Positions 22,938 to 34,740 of a DNA stretch of 64,000 nt are shown here, piece after piece (positions within the stretch are counted from its first letter, which is position 1; every line of letters starts with the position of its first letter). This DNA comes from Tetraselmis striata (taxonomy: Eukaryota; Chlorophyta; Chlorodendrophyceae; Chlorodendrales; Chlorodendraceae): NCBI GenBank assembly GCA_006384855.1, contig VCJN01002074.1:1-64000 (forward strand), in the 5' to 3' direction. The translations under genes and the position numbers were made by a program. A model generated the notes under the pieces. It worked only from the letters and a program-made list of their open reading frames with translations, did not search any database and was not told the origin of the DNA.

Positions 22938-25801
22938 GCAAGTGCCAATGTATTCCTGACCGTTGTCTCTGCACATCTGGACACCTTCCGGCAGATTTTC
23001 AGCACGTACGGCACCATGTTCGGCATCAGCGTGGCGCACATGTACCATGTGGCGCTGGCCCGGTACAGCGCGCTCCTCCCCGCGCACAAGACCCACCTCC
23101 GCCACTGGACCCTCGCCGCCTCGCGCGGCGTGTTCATCGAAACCGCCGACACTGTCATGAAGGCGCAGACGCTCGCGATCGCCGTCACGGCCGTTGTGGT
23201 CACGGTCTGCCTCTTTCCCATCACCGCCATCACCGTGGAGCACACCCTGCTCCAGACAGACAAGGGGCGGGCCGACTGGGAGGGCGGCATCGGTGCAGCC
23301 TGCGGCCCAGGCATTACACTCTGCAGCGTCGCCTGGTAAGCCGAGCCGTCAACTGGCCCAAGTTCTCCCCATCTTAGACTGGCGCCCTCAATGCGCAACT
23401 CCTTCGGAAACTGGGGCGGGTTTCCTTTTACATGATGCCTACCTGATTTAATCGCCCTTTGCGCAAGGTGGCACTGATGCTGCCCCCTCCCGGGTTGTGG
23501 CCAGGTTCTCGGAGGGCATCGTGGTGTGGGCGACCGCCTGGATGCTCATGACACTCATCACGGTGTTTGTGAGCACGCCCGCGCAGCTGTGGAGCCCCGT
23601 CTGCAAGGAGGCGATCGCCGAGACGCGCCACACCCGACTGTCACGGGCGCTGTGGCTGCCGGGGATTGCAATCCTGCTGGGGGGCGGGCTGCTGGCGGAG
23701 CTCGTGGTGCTGCAGACCCGGTTCCGGCGGTCGGTGGCCACCTCGGAGCTCATCTGCACCATGTGGCTGCTCAGCGTAGCGCTGTTTCTGATAACAGCGC
23801 TTGCTTTGGCATGGCTCGGGGGCTTGATGGCCAAGGTGAGACATCCCTTCTCTCCGCACTCTCCGCTCTTCACCTCTCCTCCATCGCAGTGCCCGTCTCA
23901 CTCGTGTGGTTCTCCACTTCTCAGAGGGGCGCCGATAAGGGCGGCGCGCCACTGCGGACGCAGCTCCGCAGCGTCAGCACCCCTCTGGATGTCCAGATCC
24001 CCCGGGGTGGTGTCCGGGGCTGGGTGGACGCAGCGCTCAGGCAGCTGTCGGAGCTGCGCATCGAGCCGGGCGTGCGGTACATGCAGGGCACGGTGCTGAC
24101 GCTCAGCCTCTTTCTGTGGTGCACTAATACCATCTCTTGGATGAACACCGCCGCCGGGATTGCGGTGGTATGGATCTCCAGGTGCGGCGCCACTCAAATG
24201 ACAGCCGCTAATGCGGGCGGCCAATGCGGGCTGCTGCTGCTGAGTCTGCAACCCCCCCCCCCCCCCCCCCCCCCAAATATTCCTAGGATCCTGCTGCTAG
24301 CACTCCTCATGTTTGGGACCGGGGAAAAGGTGGCAAGCTTCGACCTGCTCAAGAACCATGGCACCGGCTTTGGGCTGGTGGTTGGCGCGAAGGAGCTGGC
24401 GGAGGCACTGGAACGTGCCGCCGACGGAAAGCCACCGCTGCACAGGCGGCTACCACTCTACAAGGCGTCCGCGCTCCGACTTGCAGAGACGATGGCTATC
24501 AGCTATCGGTGGCAAGCGGATGAGGTGGAGCTCGCGGAGGGGTCCAAGGTCAACATGACCAAGTGGCAGATGGTCACCCTGGCCCGCACCATCCGGAGCT
24601 CCACTGCCCTTTATGGTGAGTGCCCCACCCGAGCGTGAAGCAACAGGGGACGGGGCAGGCCCTCCCGCCGACGTTAACTGCAATCCCGGCAAGGAGATGT
24701 CTGTGGATCGTAACGTTGCGGCCTTCCTCCCTTGCTGCACACCCCAGTTTGGTTGGACCACATATCTGTACCGCAGGACGGGCACCGGGATCTGCAGAAG
24801 ACTCTATTGGCCCGAATGATGGCTGTGTACGCCACCGCCCACATCACCGTGGCGCTGAGGTCCTGCGAAGTGGAGGGCAGCAGGTGCGCCACACACCTCG
24901 GCCTGCGCTGGCCGGGCGACACCGCAATCATGTGGGTGGCCATCCAAGCTGAGCCACGCTGCTGTGCTGCCCCTCAACAGGTACCACCAGCGCGGATGGA
25001 CAGCGCAGGTCCGTGGTGCCTCTCGCACGTGCCCAATTCTGTCCTGAGCCACCGCCCAAGTGGAGGCCCAGCAAGCTTCCAAGGGCAACAGAAGAGCTTG
25101 CCTGGCGGAGCTGCCTCCGACTGACTCCCGCTGCTGCGCGTTCAGGAGTACTGCACTGCGCCCAACATAATGGTGGCGACAGAGAGCGAAGAGAGCAGCG
25201 CCGAGGTGCCTTTCTATGCGGTGGAGGAGGACATGATGCGCGAGGTGCGGGCGTGGTGGCAGCAGCGCGCAGTGCACTGCAAGCCCTTCTGGCTCTACGG
25301 CGGCGTGGCGCACATGCCCACGCCCCTGCTGCGCGCGTCAATGGATAAGTACGAGGAGGTGTCGAGCCAAGTGCTCACGCAGCAGCCTGCGGACCTCCTG
25401 CGAGCGCTCTACCCCTTGGTGCGCCCCTCTCCCCCCCCGCCCTTCCGGCGACAGCCTGCCCAGTACTGCCACCTTGCGCCGCTGACATTGTTTGGCATGC
25501 GTGTCAGCTGTTCCATGTGCCAGTGGAGAACCAAGACGAGCTGGTGGAGCTGGTGCAGGAGGTCAACGACCGCCTTGGCCGCACAGAGCCCATCCTGCGC
25601 CACCTGATAACTATGCCGACCGCACCGGGTGCCCGGCAATTCCGGCCCCCTGCGGATGACACTGTGGAGGTCTATGTCAAGCCGGCAGAGCCCGACCGCA
25701 TAGACAGCAAGCTGGAGCACAGTGTTGTGGTCGACATACAGACGGCGGAGAGCATCACAGCCGGCCTGCTCCTGCTGCCCGGGCAGGCTGGTGACCCGTG
25801 A
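22938..25801 (+). CDS. Polytopic membrane protein with HET/TIR-like domain (5' end incomplete)
   Basis: Eight exons join with matching phases: 22,938-23,335, 23,505-23,835, 23,925-24,181, 24,287-24,615, 24,748-24,883, 24,981-25,008, 25,146-25,418 and 25,508-25,801 (TGA). They give at least 681 residues; the first exon follows an AG and its upstream exon was not found. About six hydrophobic spans lie near residues 77-97, 136-156, 182-203, 214-240, 298-312 and 321-339. Residues about 394-510 resemble the HET domain: LRLAETMAISYRW, then VWLDHISVPQDG, LQKTLLARMMAVYATA, and RGWTAQEYC, matching the family pattern of LSYxWG, W-D-x-x-C/S-I-x-Q, M-x-x-I/V-Y-x-x-A and R-x-W-x-x-Q-E. HET domains act in fungal non-self recognition and are related to TIR folds. 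A membrane-tethered recognition or cell-death role is inferred. The C-terminal 170 residues are unrecognised. Confidence 0.75.
24252..24274 (+). repeat. 23-base C tract in HET-gene intron
   Basis: The tract lies in the third intron, ending 10 bases before the acceptor AG at 24,285-24,286. Here it occupies the position of the polypyrimidine tract, so its length could affect splicing of the exon that begins the sixth membrane span. Confidence 0.85.
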
Positions 25802-26799
25802 GGGCCGGTCAATTGAAGGCCGTAATTGCACCTGCCTGAGGAGGTTCAGTGTGCCCGCGTCTCCATGGATTTATGGAAGCTTGATGAATAAAGAACTACG
25901 AAGACATCAATTCATGCATGATGTGCCGGTCCCTCAATGGCTTATCAAATATGCAGGCCTACTCAAGTGAAGATACAATGCAAGAGTATTTTGCTGCATA
26001 TGGCGTTTCCACCACCAAAGCAGGAGACCACCAGCACTTAGTCGCTATTCTTCCATCGTTTCATCCATCCTGGGCGGGTAGCGACTCGGTGTCTACGCAT
26101 GCTGCAGTATGTGAGCTGTATGCATGCTGTAGTGGCATGCTGTAAGGCAGTAGCTACCTATACATATACCAGTTGATAACGCGATTGCAAGATATCATCG
26201 TGTCTATGTACAACAGATACTAGGCATATGTGTGTTGCAACCAGCAGGTCGAAATTATGAGTATTTCCATCGAACATGTATCATCGTAATCTACCACCAT
26301 GATGTAATTTGGCCACTACTACAAGGAATGTAATTTACTATATCCATATTTGTCCATCCATCGTCCATGTATCTCTTCGCCTGCAGCTCGTCTTGTTACT
26401 AGCGACTAGGCATATCTGCGTATCCAAAATTGATAAACGCGACAGATAATATGCTGCACACGCACATAAATCTTCAGTGCGTCACTCGATCAGCACGCCA
26501 GCTAGGATACCCTGTAGGTATGCATGGCACGGAGATGATAAAAGTGTCTCGAAGATCTCCAGACGACTACTGGTCGCGTCCATATCATTGTACTAAGCTC
26601 GTGTATTATTCTCCTACATGAGCCGTACAGGTGTAGTCGCGCAGTGTTGTACGCGTAGCAGGGGTAACCCCTGGTTTTAGTGTTTATGGGGTGCCATCAG
26701 TACCCTGCAGCTTCAGGCCGCGTTTCAGTTTGACGAGTCGCAGCCGCAAATACTCGTACGGGAACCCGGTACGGATTTACGGCTGCGGATACTCGCGAG
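25802..26799. other. No gene seen downstream of the HET-domain gene
   Basis: This AT-richer interval contains no exon-like frame. It includes TGCATGC-type palindromic words (for example 26,095-26,142) and presumably the 3' untranslated region of the upstream gene. No polyadenylation signal could be assigned with confidence. Confidence 0.4.
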
Positions 26800-27813
26800 C
26801 ACTGGCGTGAATTTCAAAAGGCCAGTAACATCAAATCCAACTACCGCTAAAAGCAGTGTTAAAAGATCCACACAGCAAGCCGCCTACAAGCGGCCCCTAC
26901 CCGCACGAGGCGGGATGGATGAGCGATGCGCGCACGTTTCAGAGTCCGGGCCACGCGTGCACATGTGTGCGAGGGTGATCCCCAGATGTGCTGTGCAACT
27001 TCCGCAACAGGATGGCGGACGAATCTGCGCCGTCTGATGAGGCAGCGAGCACGCTCTCGAGCCGCCACCAAGCTCAGGACCCCAAGGAAATCTCTTGCGG
27101 GTAAGGCGTCTTGGTGAGCCCGGGTGGTGTACCGAGTGCCCCGCGATGAGAGGGCACCCCGATCCGCGGCCAGGCATGCGACACCGCACACAGTGCGGCG
27201 CACCCCCTTGCTCACCTCACCCACTGTGCTTAATAAGACCATGCCCGTGTACTCCGACATATCCAGGATGTCTCGAAGAGGGCCCTTCTGTCCCGGCTCC
27301 GTGCTGTGCTACGCCGCATCCCACACTGCCAACCCCCGTTGTATGTCGCCCAGCAGAGAGCGCTCAAACCGATTTAGAGCCGTGGCCCGGGGCACCACGT
27401 CACTGTGGACACGGAACACCATGGCCCAAGAGTGCACATGTATCTTGGTGCTAGTGTCCATGGCATAAGCAAAGCACAAGGGTGTACTTGACAAGGGTGT
27501 ACTTGACCCCGTACCGCATAGTCTTGAACTTCAGCAACGTGGACTTCAAGCTCCGGGGATCATAGCTCCCGGTCACGACGTCGAACGCCGGGAAGGAGAG
27601 ATCTGCGTCCGGCACCATGTCCTTGAGTTCATCCATGGGTACGGTGTTGCCGAGAGGCATTGCCAGCTGGAACACGTCATCCATCTCCCGGCGTACATCG
27701 ATACCCAGGTCGTGAACACAACGATTGCAAAAGGAGCACGGGTAGTACTTGTAGTCGTAATCGCTACTTAACACCGGGTTGCCTATTTGAGTTAAGTCGC
27801 AGCCGCAAATCAC
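26800..27813 (-). mobile_element. Element D, minus-strand copy
   Basis: This is the opposed copy of the element at 17,045-17,790 and extends further upstream. Read on the minus strand from 27,813 it encodes CSFCNRCVHDLGIDVRREMD, FQLAMPLGNTVPMDELKDMV and TGSYDPRSLKSTLLKFKTMR, then VFRVHSDVVPRATALNRFER. A TAG replaces the TGG of copy 1 in GLAVWDAA/TAG (copy 1: RDAAWYNTEPG), followed by LSLVAARERARCLIRRRRFV. A small duplication, GGGTGTACTTGAC, lies at 27,480-27,506. The element is decayed and its family unknown. Confidence 0.55.
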
Positions 27814-28616
27814 CCCGATTTGCGGCTGGAGGATTGCGACTGACCTCGCAAGTCGTAAATATCGCGATATATTCGCGACCGACCTAAATCGGCCCCACTA
27901 TCCATTGAGCCGCAAATCAAAATAATACATTGCGCAGAACATACCCGGTAGCCAGAACGTACCGGCCGGCCCCAAAAATGAGGGTACCCGGAAACTAGAC
28001 GAACATAGCGAAGCAGGTGGTCAGCAGGTCGAGGCCGCCGTGACCCCTTGCTCCCGCGTATTGGTTGTCTCGGAAAGCGCGGCGGGGGCGGCACCCGACG
28101 CGATGCGGTCTCGAGCCCCCCCCCCCCCCCCCCCCATCCTACCGTAGCACACTACAAACTCGCGATGGCTCGGCACGTGAGCCTATAAGACTAGTCGTTG
28201 CCCTTCGGTAGTGATATGGGAGGACCTTTTTCGTCGGCAACACTGCGGTGGGGTGCCCAAGGTTCGGCCGATAGCGCCCGACGTTGCGTGCTAAACTGCG
28301 CCTCACGAGCCGTCTGGGTCGACTATGGGCCGCTCTCCACACCAACCGCCGTCCCGCTCAGTATATAGTATCCCGGCAGGTCGACGTACGCTGTTATTCC
28401 CACTCTGTAGCTCACGGGTGGCGAGGTGGCTGGGAGATGGACACGGTGCAGGAAGACACTGGAGTGTGCGGTTGCGACCAAAAGTGGGATGTCACTTTTC
28501 GCGTGACCGGCCGTAACTCTAAACAACGCGGAACTTCTCACTTTCCAGCCGGCCCTTAACACCGGGCGAAATACTGCCTAGGTACTAAATCCGGGCGAGC
28601 CGGCACGGCTCTACTG

Positions 28617-30197
28617 GTGATGATAGTGTACTCCTGTGAAACGGTGGACCGCCCGATGACCTGCCGAACAGGCCCCACAGGAGGTCATCACTACAGCCAC
28701 CATGGAGATCAACATACCCGAGGAGCAACAGAAGGCCGCGGTCGGCGCCGCTCTCGATGCGCCGCGCGGCGGCAAGACCCAACTTCCCAAGATCCGATCC
28801 GCCATCACTGCGGAACAAATCGCAGGCACCCGACTTCCACCGGCCGCCCGCCCACGATAACTGACGACCAGCTCCTTCCGCGGCGTGAAGAGCAGGCTTC
28901 GCAGGAGACTACCACAACAGCCAACATGAACATCAACAGACCCGAGGAACACCAGGCGGCCGAGGTCGGCGCCACTATCGATGCGCCGCGCAGCGGCAGA
29001 GCCGTACCCCCCAAGAACCCAGCAACCATTGCCGCGAAAAACTTCACATACACCCGCCTCCCACCTACTGTCCGCAGCCCCCTCCGCGTTTCGAGCCGCC
29101 AGTCCCGCCAGCCCCCAATCGATCTTCCCCTTGATACCGACTGTGCCACGCAAGTCGCCATGCTATTCGGCAATCCGGCGACCCGAAACCGTGCGACCTA
29201 ACCTCCCAAGATCCGAACCGCCATCCGTGCGGAACAAAGCGCAGGCACCCGACTTCCACCGGCTGCCCGCCCCAGGCTAATTGACGGCCAGCGCCCTTCG
29301 CGGCGTGAAGAGCAGGCTCTGCAGGAGACTACCACAACAGCCAACAAGAACATCAACAGACCCGAGGAACACCGGGCGGCCGAGGTCGGCGCCACCATCG
29401 ATGCGCCGCGCAGCGGCAGAGCCGAACCCCCCAAAACCCACAAGATCCGTCGCGACTACTCACCACCCGGCGCCGCATACAGCCGACCAGTCGGCGATGC
29501 ACCACGGCCAGCTCCCCCAAGAGCTCCAGCCACCACCAACTACCCAGCTACAAGTGGCCCACGACCCGGCCGCGGGAGCCCCTCAAGCCACGGAGATGGA
29601 CAGCGACAACTCGCCACCGGCAGTCGCGCAGCTGACGACAAGCGTCAATCCAGCCCCGCACCCCGAGCCGGCTCCACCGGCCGCAGGCCAAGCCCCCACC
29701 GCGACAAGAGAGTCCTTGGAGGCCACCAACCCCTCGAGCATACCCCCACATCCAACACACCAGCCCAGGCGTCCCGCCTGGCCCAGCTCGCGGCAGAGGC
29801 TCATCGGCCCCGCCGCCCCCCTCGCCAGAAGGCCCCCTTGCAGCCGCAAGTGGATCGTATGCGGATGCTCCGCAGGCAAGGCATCCAACCCCAAGCAACC
29901 CCTAGACGCACGCCTGCGACTATCAGCGCCGCCACCCAAGAACTCCGGACGTTTCTAGCCGGTATGCCCGGAATGCATTTTTCGAATTCACCAGCACTAT
30001 TCCCCGCAAGTATTACAAACAGTTATCGCCCGACCCGCGGGCTTGGTACCGGTACAGGCACGAGACGAAGTCATCATGCCATTAAACGCAGTATACTGTG
30101 CCAAAAAGAAACATGTATATATTTTAGAAATGGAGGGCACTGTAGCCCCCCCCCCCCCCCCCCCCCCAAGCTAGTTGGCCCAGCGGTACATAAATAA
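28617..30197 (+). pseudogene. Proline-rich, gag-like ORF with one internal stop
   Basis: One plus-strand frame is open for about 525 codons except for a TAA at 29,199. It encodes two diverged repeats containing NRPEEHxAAEVGATIDAPRS (first at about 28,935, second at about 29,355), then a long Pro/Ala/Arg/Gln region (for example QKAPLQPQVDRMRMLRRQGI). A low-complexity basic/proline-rich protein with internal repeats would suit a retrotransposon gag or a structural protein, but no zinc knuckle is seen. It ends at a 22-base C tract. Composition could hold the frame open by chance, so function is uncertain. Confidence 0.35.
28775..29420 (+). repeat. Direct repeat, 419-bp offset, within the proline-rich ORF
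   Basis: Bases about 28,775-29,000 and 29,194-29,420 are diverged copies sharing CAGGCACCCGACTTCCACCG, GGCGTGAAGAGCAGGCT and GCCGAGGTCGGCGCCAC. The offset of 419 bases is not a multiple of three as measured from GATCCGA, yet both copies read in the same frame because of small indels. This suggests that the reading frame was under selection or was repaired. Confidence 0.7.
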
Positions 30198-30199
30198 TG

Positions 30200-32540
30200 A
30201 GCACCATATAGCTATTCCGGTTGGCTCCCCTCCCCCATCACACCTCAGTAGCAGCAGGCGGGACGCCTCTTGCTGCCTTAGCGTGCCTGCTGAGCTCTGG
30301 ATGGGATGGGTCTGACGTAGGTAGGGACAGCAGGGGGGCGCTGCTGTCTTAGCTATAGCCCATTGGAAGGAGGAGGGGCTAGGAAACAAAAGAGGATGGC
30401 CGGTAGCTTGAGCTGTGATAACACTTCGTGTTCCCCACTGTGGTTAGAGATAGCAGGTCCTGAGAGCAACTCAGTCTAAGCGAGTGGATGCCGCAGACTA
30501 GACGTTGTAAAAATTTTCAATTTCAGTTTTTTAAAACAGCGCGAATCTGAGGTTCGTACGAGAAAATCAGTACCCGTATGAGGATTTACGACTGCGCGGT
30601 TATATGACTTAAACTGAAATGCGGCCTTGATGGAGACGCGTCACAAGAAATCAAAAGGTATAATATAAATATGAAAGGATAATGGCATTCAGAGGGTTGC
30701 ACGCCACGCATTACTCACTTGCTGATGGACCCTATGCGGGTTCGTGCCGCGGAACGTAAGACAGATAGCTAGCATGTATAGCATAAAAGACTAAGCGGGA
30801 GTAAAGTTGAAAGAAACATTAAATATCAAATTATGAAAGTATGTGCATGTTAGTATGTTGGCGTACATCGATGGGCCTTAGGCTCTTCCGATTTAATTTC
30901 CTAGCTTAATAGCTGCCCCCCTCCCCCTTGATTTGCGGCTCGCGCACTTTCTTTGTCAGGGAAGCCCAGTATTGTGTAAAGTAGTGCCATGGAACATTTA
31001 AAGCAGGTTTCGTGCTATTATAATGCCTCTTGCGCATTGCCGTTGCAATTGCTAAAGGAGTGCAGTGTAATGAGAACATAATTACCACATAGAGTGCTAA
31101 ACATGTAAACCACAAATACATGTTGTTGAGCGTGGCTATGCCCCTGCTCACCCTCTCGGCTTCACGGCCTACCGTCTACTTGTTGCTTGATGGTTCCTCG
31201 CTGTCACTGCTCGTTGTCACTGTGTTGCTCGCCTTCACTGCTCTCTCGTTGTCATTGTCACTTGTTGTCGCCGGCACTCGTTGTCACTATGCCCCATGTC
31301 CGGCAACTCCCACTCCATATATGCATCCGGTTTGCCTCCACATTTTTGTCATATCTCTGCTGCAGTTCCAGCAGATCTCCATCGCCTCCTCATGGTCGGT
31401 GTCTCCTCCTCCTCTGCGGCGGACTTGTGGCAGCGGGGGGCGCCGAGCCGATGGCTTGGCCTCGGCCTCGCTGTTGTCTTCCATCGCGGGGCATGGGGTG
31501 CATGGGGCGGCTGTTGGGCGTTGCATAATTTGGGAGTGACGGCTGCTGCTGCCGGCCGGACAGTTTATGATAGCGTGCGTGGCAAGGGCGCGTGCGGACG
31601 CGCGCTTACTCATTTGCGGTTGTGAGCTCGCACTTTATGTACTGTTTCTTCCCCGAAAAGGTCCCCTGAATGAAAAAGTCTCACCCCCCCCCCCCCCCCC
31701 CCCCCCCTCCGATTTCGGGGGAAATCGGCTGCTGCACCAGGAAATTAAATTGGAACAGCCTTATTATCACGGCGTTCATAATGTGCGCCAATATCGCGCT
31801 TTCATCCTCGTACTCGCCCCGAAGCTCTTTTAGTACTTGGTGCAGCATACCACTTATCAAACTTGAGCAGTATGAAAATAAAAAATCCGCCACGGTAGAC
31901 CTCTAGCATCGTCGAAGTAGCGGGGGGCACAATCGGGTAAGATCGGCGCGGGAATCCCCTCCCATTGTGCTTTAGGTACTTATACATCACAAATAGTATG
32001 TTACGCAGTGTATCTGGAGATCAAAAACGGGAGGATAGGCGACGGGTGGATAGGCGACAGTCAAAAACCGGACCATAGATCTGAAAACGGCATTCTAGAA
32101 GATTTTATCGGCTTTAGTCGCTATTAAAGTCACGCATCGTACGCCGCTTTTGTTTGATTTTCGATGTAGTTCGATGTGCCGCAGTACTTATGGCAGTATA
32201 TCGAGTCCTCGAATATATACAAACACCACTCGCCCGGCACGGTATGTATCGGCCTATCGGGAACGCAATGTATGCAGTGCTGAATAATTCCCCTACCTTT
32301 TTTTTTTGAGTTGAGCGGAGAAAAAGGAGAGCCGCGTCCGAAATCGCCTGGAATACGAGAGAATCGATACCGGTCGCAATACGGTTTTATCACGGATTTG
32401 TAGGCGTCCTCCGTCCTCCGTCCTCCGTCCTCGTGTCCTGCGTCTTCGTGAATGAACCGTCATACGTTCGATCTTTGCTCGTTTGATTTCTAGGCACTCC
32501 TACCACAGTCCGTTAAAATCTTGCGACTAAGACGAATCTA
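30200..32540. other. No gene seen; simple repeats
   Basis: Bases 31,190-31,290 are a degenerate minisatellite of TTGTCACT/CTCACTG words whose Ser/Leu-rich translations look artefactual. Bases 32,406-32,432 hold a CCTCCGT microsatellite of about four units. A 24-base C tract lies at 31,684-31,707. No exon-like frames are seen. Confidence 0.4.
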
Positions 32541-32876
32541 TCATGAAATATACCGGAAACATACTGCAAAAATCACGAATGTCCTCCGTAGGACCTAGGC
32601 TGTCTGTGACGACTTGGGCGGCTAATTTGAGTGCAATGTGTGTGCGGGGTCAACCATGTAAGCATGGGCGGTCGGAAAATTTTCAGAATTGCGGCGCGAT
32701 CGCGCAAGCACCTCTGCCCACTGTTCATGCTTGGGAGCTGCGTCGACTGTTCCAAACCCCACAGCACGTTCCAAAGGGCCCATGGAGGCCTTAAGAGGGT
32801 CCGACAGCCGGGGGACAGGGTGTGGGACGCTCGCAGCGCGGTATCGAACGAGTGAGATCTGCGCGCGAGCGGCAAA

Positions 32877-33215
32877 ATGACGCGCACCAAGCGACTCATG
32901 AAGCAGCAGTATCGCGACCGCACCGAGTATCGAGATATGTTGGAGAAGTCTATGAAAATGGAGGGAAGGCAAGACAAATATCCATGGCATGTCACTGCGC
33001 ACCCTCGCAGAGGGTGCAGATATTCCGTGGGGCACGTTCATGCGTTGGCTGAAAGACCTGGAGAATGTTGCTGCCGGCAAGCTTAGGAAGTGTGATGGCC
33101 GCCGCGCTTTGACATATAAGCAAACAAGACATAAGGAGGAAATGCTTATCCAAGCAGTTTGCTGCATGCGAGCTATGCAAATACTCTTCAACGAGATGAG
33201 ATCCAAGATTTGATT
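32877..33215 (+). pseudogene. Helix-turn-helix transposase N-terminal fragment, frameshifted
   Basis: An ATG at 32,877 opens MTRTKRLMKQQYRDRTEYRD and reaches KMEGRQDKYPWH. The frame then shifts by one base near 32,988 and continues SLRTLAEGADIPWGTFMRWL, KDLENVAAGKLRKCDGRRAL and LTYKQTRHKEEMLIQAVCCM. The order of a Psq-like helix-turn-helix, a short linker and a second helical block starting with AL-T is that of pogo/Tigger-type and related DNA transposases and of CENP-B. No catalytic DDE region is preserved nearby. Confidence 0.45.
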
Positions 33216-33399
33216 GCACTGTGCAGATGACCGTGCCAGGATATGCAATGACTAAAATTGCTACTTGGTGGGGCGAGGAAGGCCCGCCTAACTGCTGGAT
33301 GCGCGGCCCTATGGAGCGCCACTACGATCGCCTGCGCGGGCGCATTGTCGACAATCTTGACGACAAACGCGACTCACCTGCGGCTTCCGAGTGCGGCGC

Positions 33400-34140
33400 G
33401 CCCCTCAGACCTCGGGCTAGTCTAAGGGATCCCCGTCTGAGTGTCGCGCGGCCAGCATTCGTGAAAGATGGCCGACAGCACCGCCTTGTCCTCAGCTGCA
33501 GGAGCGCAACAACAAAAAACGCAGCACGGGGCGGTCAATGCCTTTGAAATCCTAGTCCTCTACGCAATCATGTCAGCCCCCCGCCGACTCACTGTACCTT
33601 TGAGGGTGGACTCTAGCCCCAGCTCGTGGGAGTATGGCATGGGCCGTCGACGGAGGCGTTCTTAACATAAGTGCCCATGTAAAATCCCGCGGGGGGGAGG
33701 GGGGAGGCCCCGCCTCGGATGTTGGGTTCAAGATCCGGGCACGCGTTGTGTCGGGTACGGACGCGGTAAATTACAACGAGACGACACCGTCATCGGACAC
33801 TTGAAAACCTACATTGCGCAGGTTCTCCTTCCCGGCTTCGTCGCACTGCTTCCGCTCAGTGCAGTTGTTTCGTATATATGTATGGCGGCAAGAGCATAGC
33901 CGAAAGCGTCGTCGCCCTGCTGCTCTCGGTGAACGCGGATATGGCAGTTGGTCGCCTCGCCGTGGAACGTTGCTTGCCGCACGTCCTCAACGATGCGGCC
34001 CGTCCTGCACAGACCACATAGTGGTACGGTCATGCCTATAGGCCTCACAGCTTTGCCCACGGGGGTGGATGGCAGTAGCTTGGCGTGCTTGGCCATGATG
34101 GAGGGTGTTGGGGGACGAGCATGTACTGTTTTGTATGGCG
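33400..34140 (-). mobile_element. Element B/C copy 2, ORF B arm
   Basis: This is the mirror of the copy at 11,691-12,480. The minus strand encodes MAKHAKLLPSTPVGKAVRPI, MTVPLCGLCRTGRIVEDVRQ and HREQQGDDAFGYALAAIHIY, and is better preserved at its start than copy 1. It is degenerate after about 33,810. The plus-strand open frames here are antisense shadows. Confidence 0.5.
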
Positions 34141-34740
34141 GGTGTGCGAGTGTGTGTCAGGTAGACGCAACCGCTTTCACAAATAACCTAAGTCCGGCGC
34201 CGCGCTTAGGCGACTCGCGCTCCGCTATTACATATATAGCGCAGGTCGTAGCAATAGTGCGAGTACACGGCTTGTTGCGTATCCATAGCGCAATATCCGC
34301 GTAATTGTTGAATATGCAATATGCATATATGCATATATGCGCGAGCATATATGCAATATGCATATATGCATTGCAATATGCGCGAGCCGGTTGAGGCGAG
34401 CGCAAAGCATAGAGTGCCGGTGCCCGAGGGTGGATCCCTCGCTCATGTCGTGGTGCTGGTGCGGGCCGGCAGGCCCCAGTCCGTGCGCCGACCGCGGGGA
34501 TCGTGCGCAGTACAACATTGCTAAGTACTGTAAACCTCTAGATGACTACATCTGACCAAATAATTGTGCTAAGCACTGAGCCATATATCCCGTATGGCGA
34601 CCGTATGTACAGTGTAAATGAGGACATATGTGTTCTCCTTTGACACAGACGTGCTCCAGGGTCGTAATTTGTCCGTAGCTACCCCTTAACGGGGAATGGG
34701 TCCCGTAATGAGCTTTTAATTCGACGGTGCGCGTCTGCAC
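34141..34740. repeat. Divergent spacer with ATATGCATAT palindromes
   Basis: The two ends of this spacer match the spacer of copy 1 at 11,461-11,690. The middle (34,305-34,385) is composed of GCATATATGC/GCAATATGC palindromes, about six units, absent from copy 1. It is therefore an expansion or insertion in the putative promoter region of the element. Confidence 0.5.

Noticed and set aside
31120..31620. Ser/Leu-rich overlapping ORFs
   Set aside because: They derive from a degenerate TTGTCACT minisatellite, and all three frames look equally open.
34305..34385. CRISPR-like array of ATATGCATAT units
   Set aside because: The units are short overlapping palindromes without unique spacers, in a eukaryotic transposon spacer.
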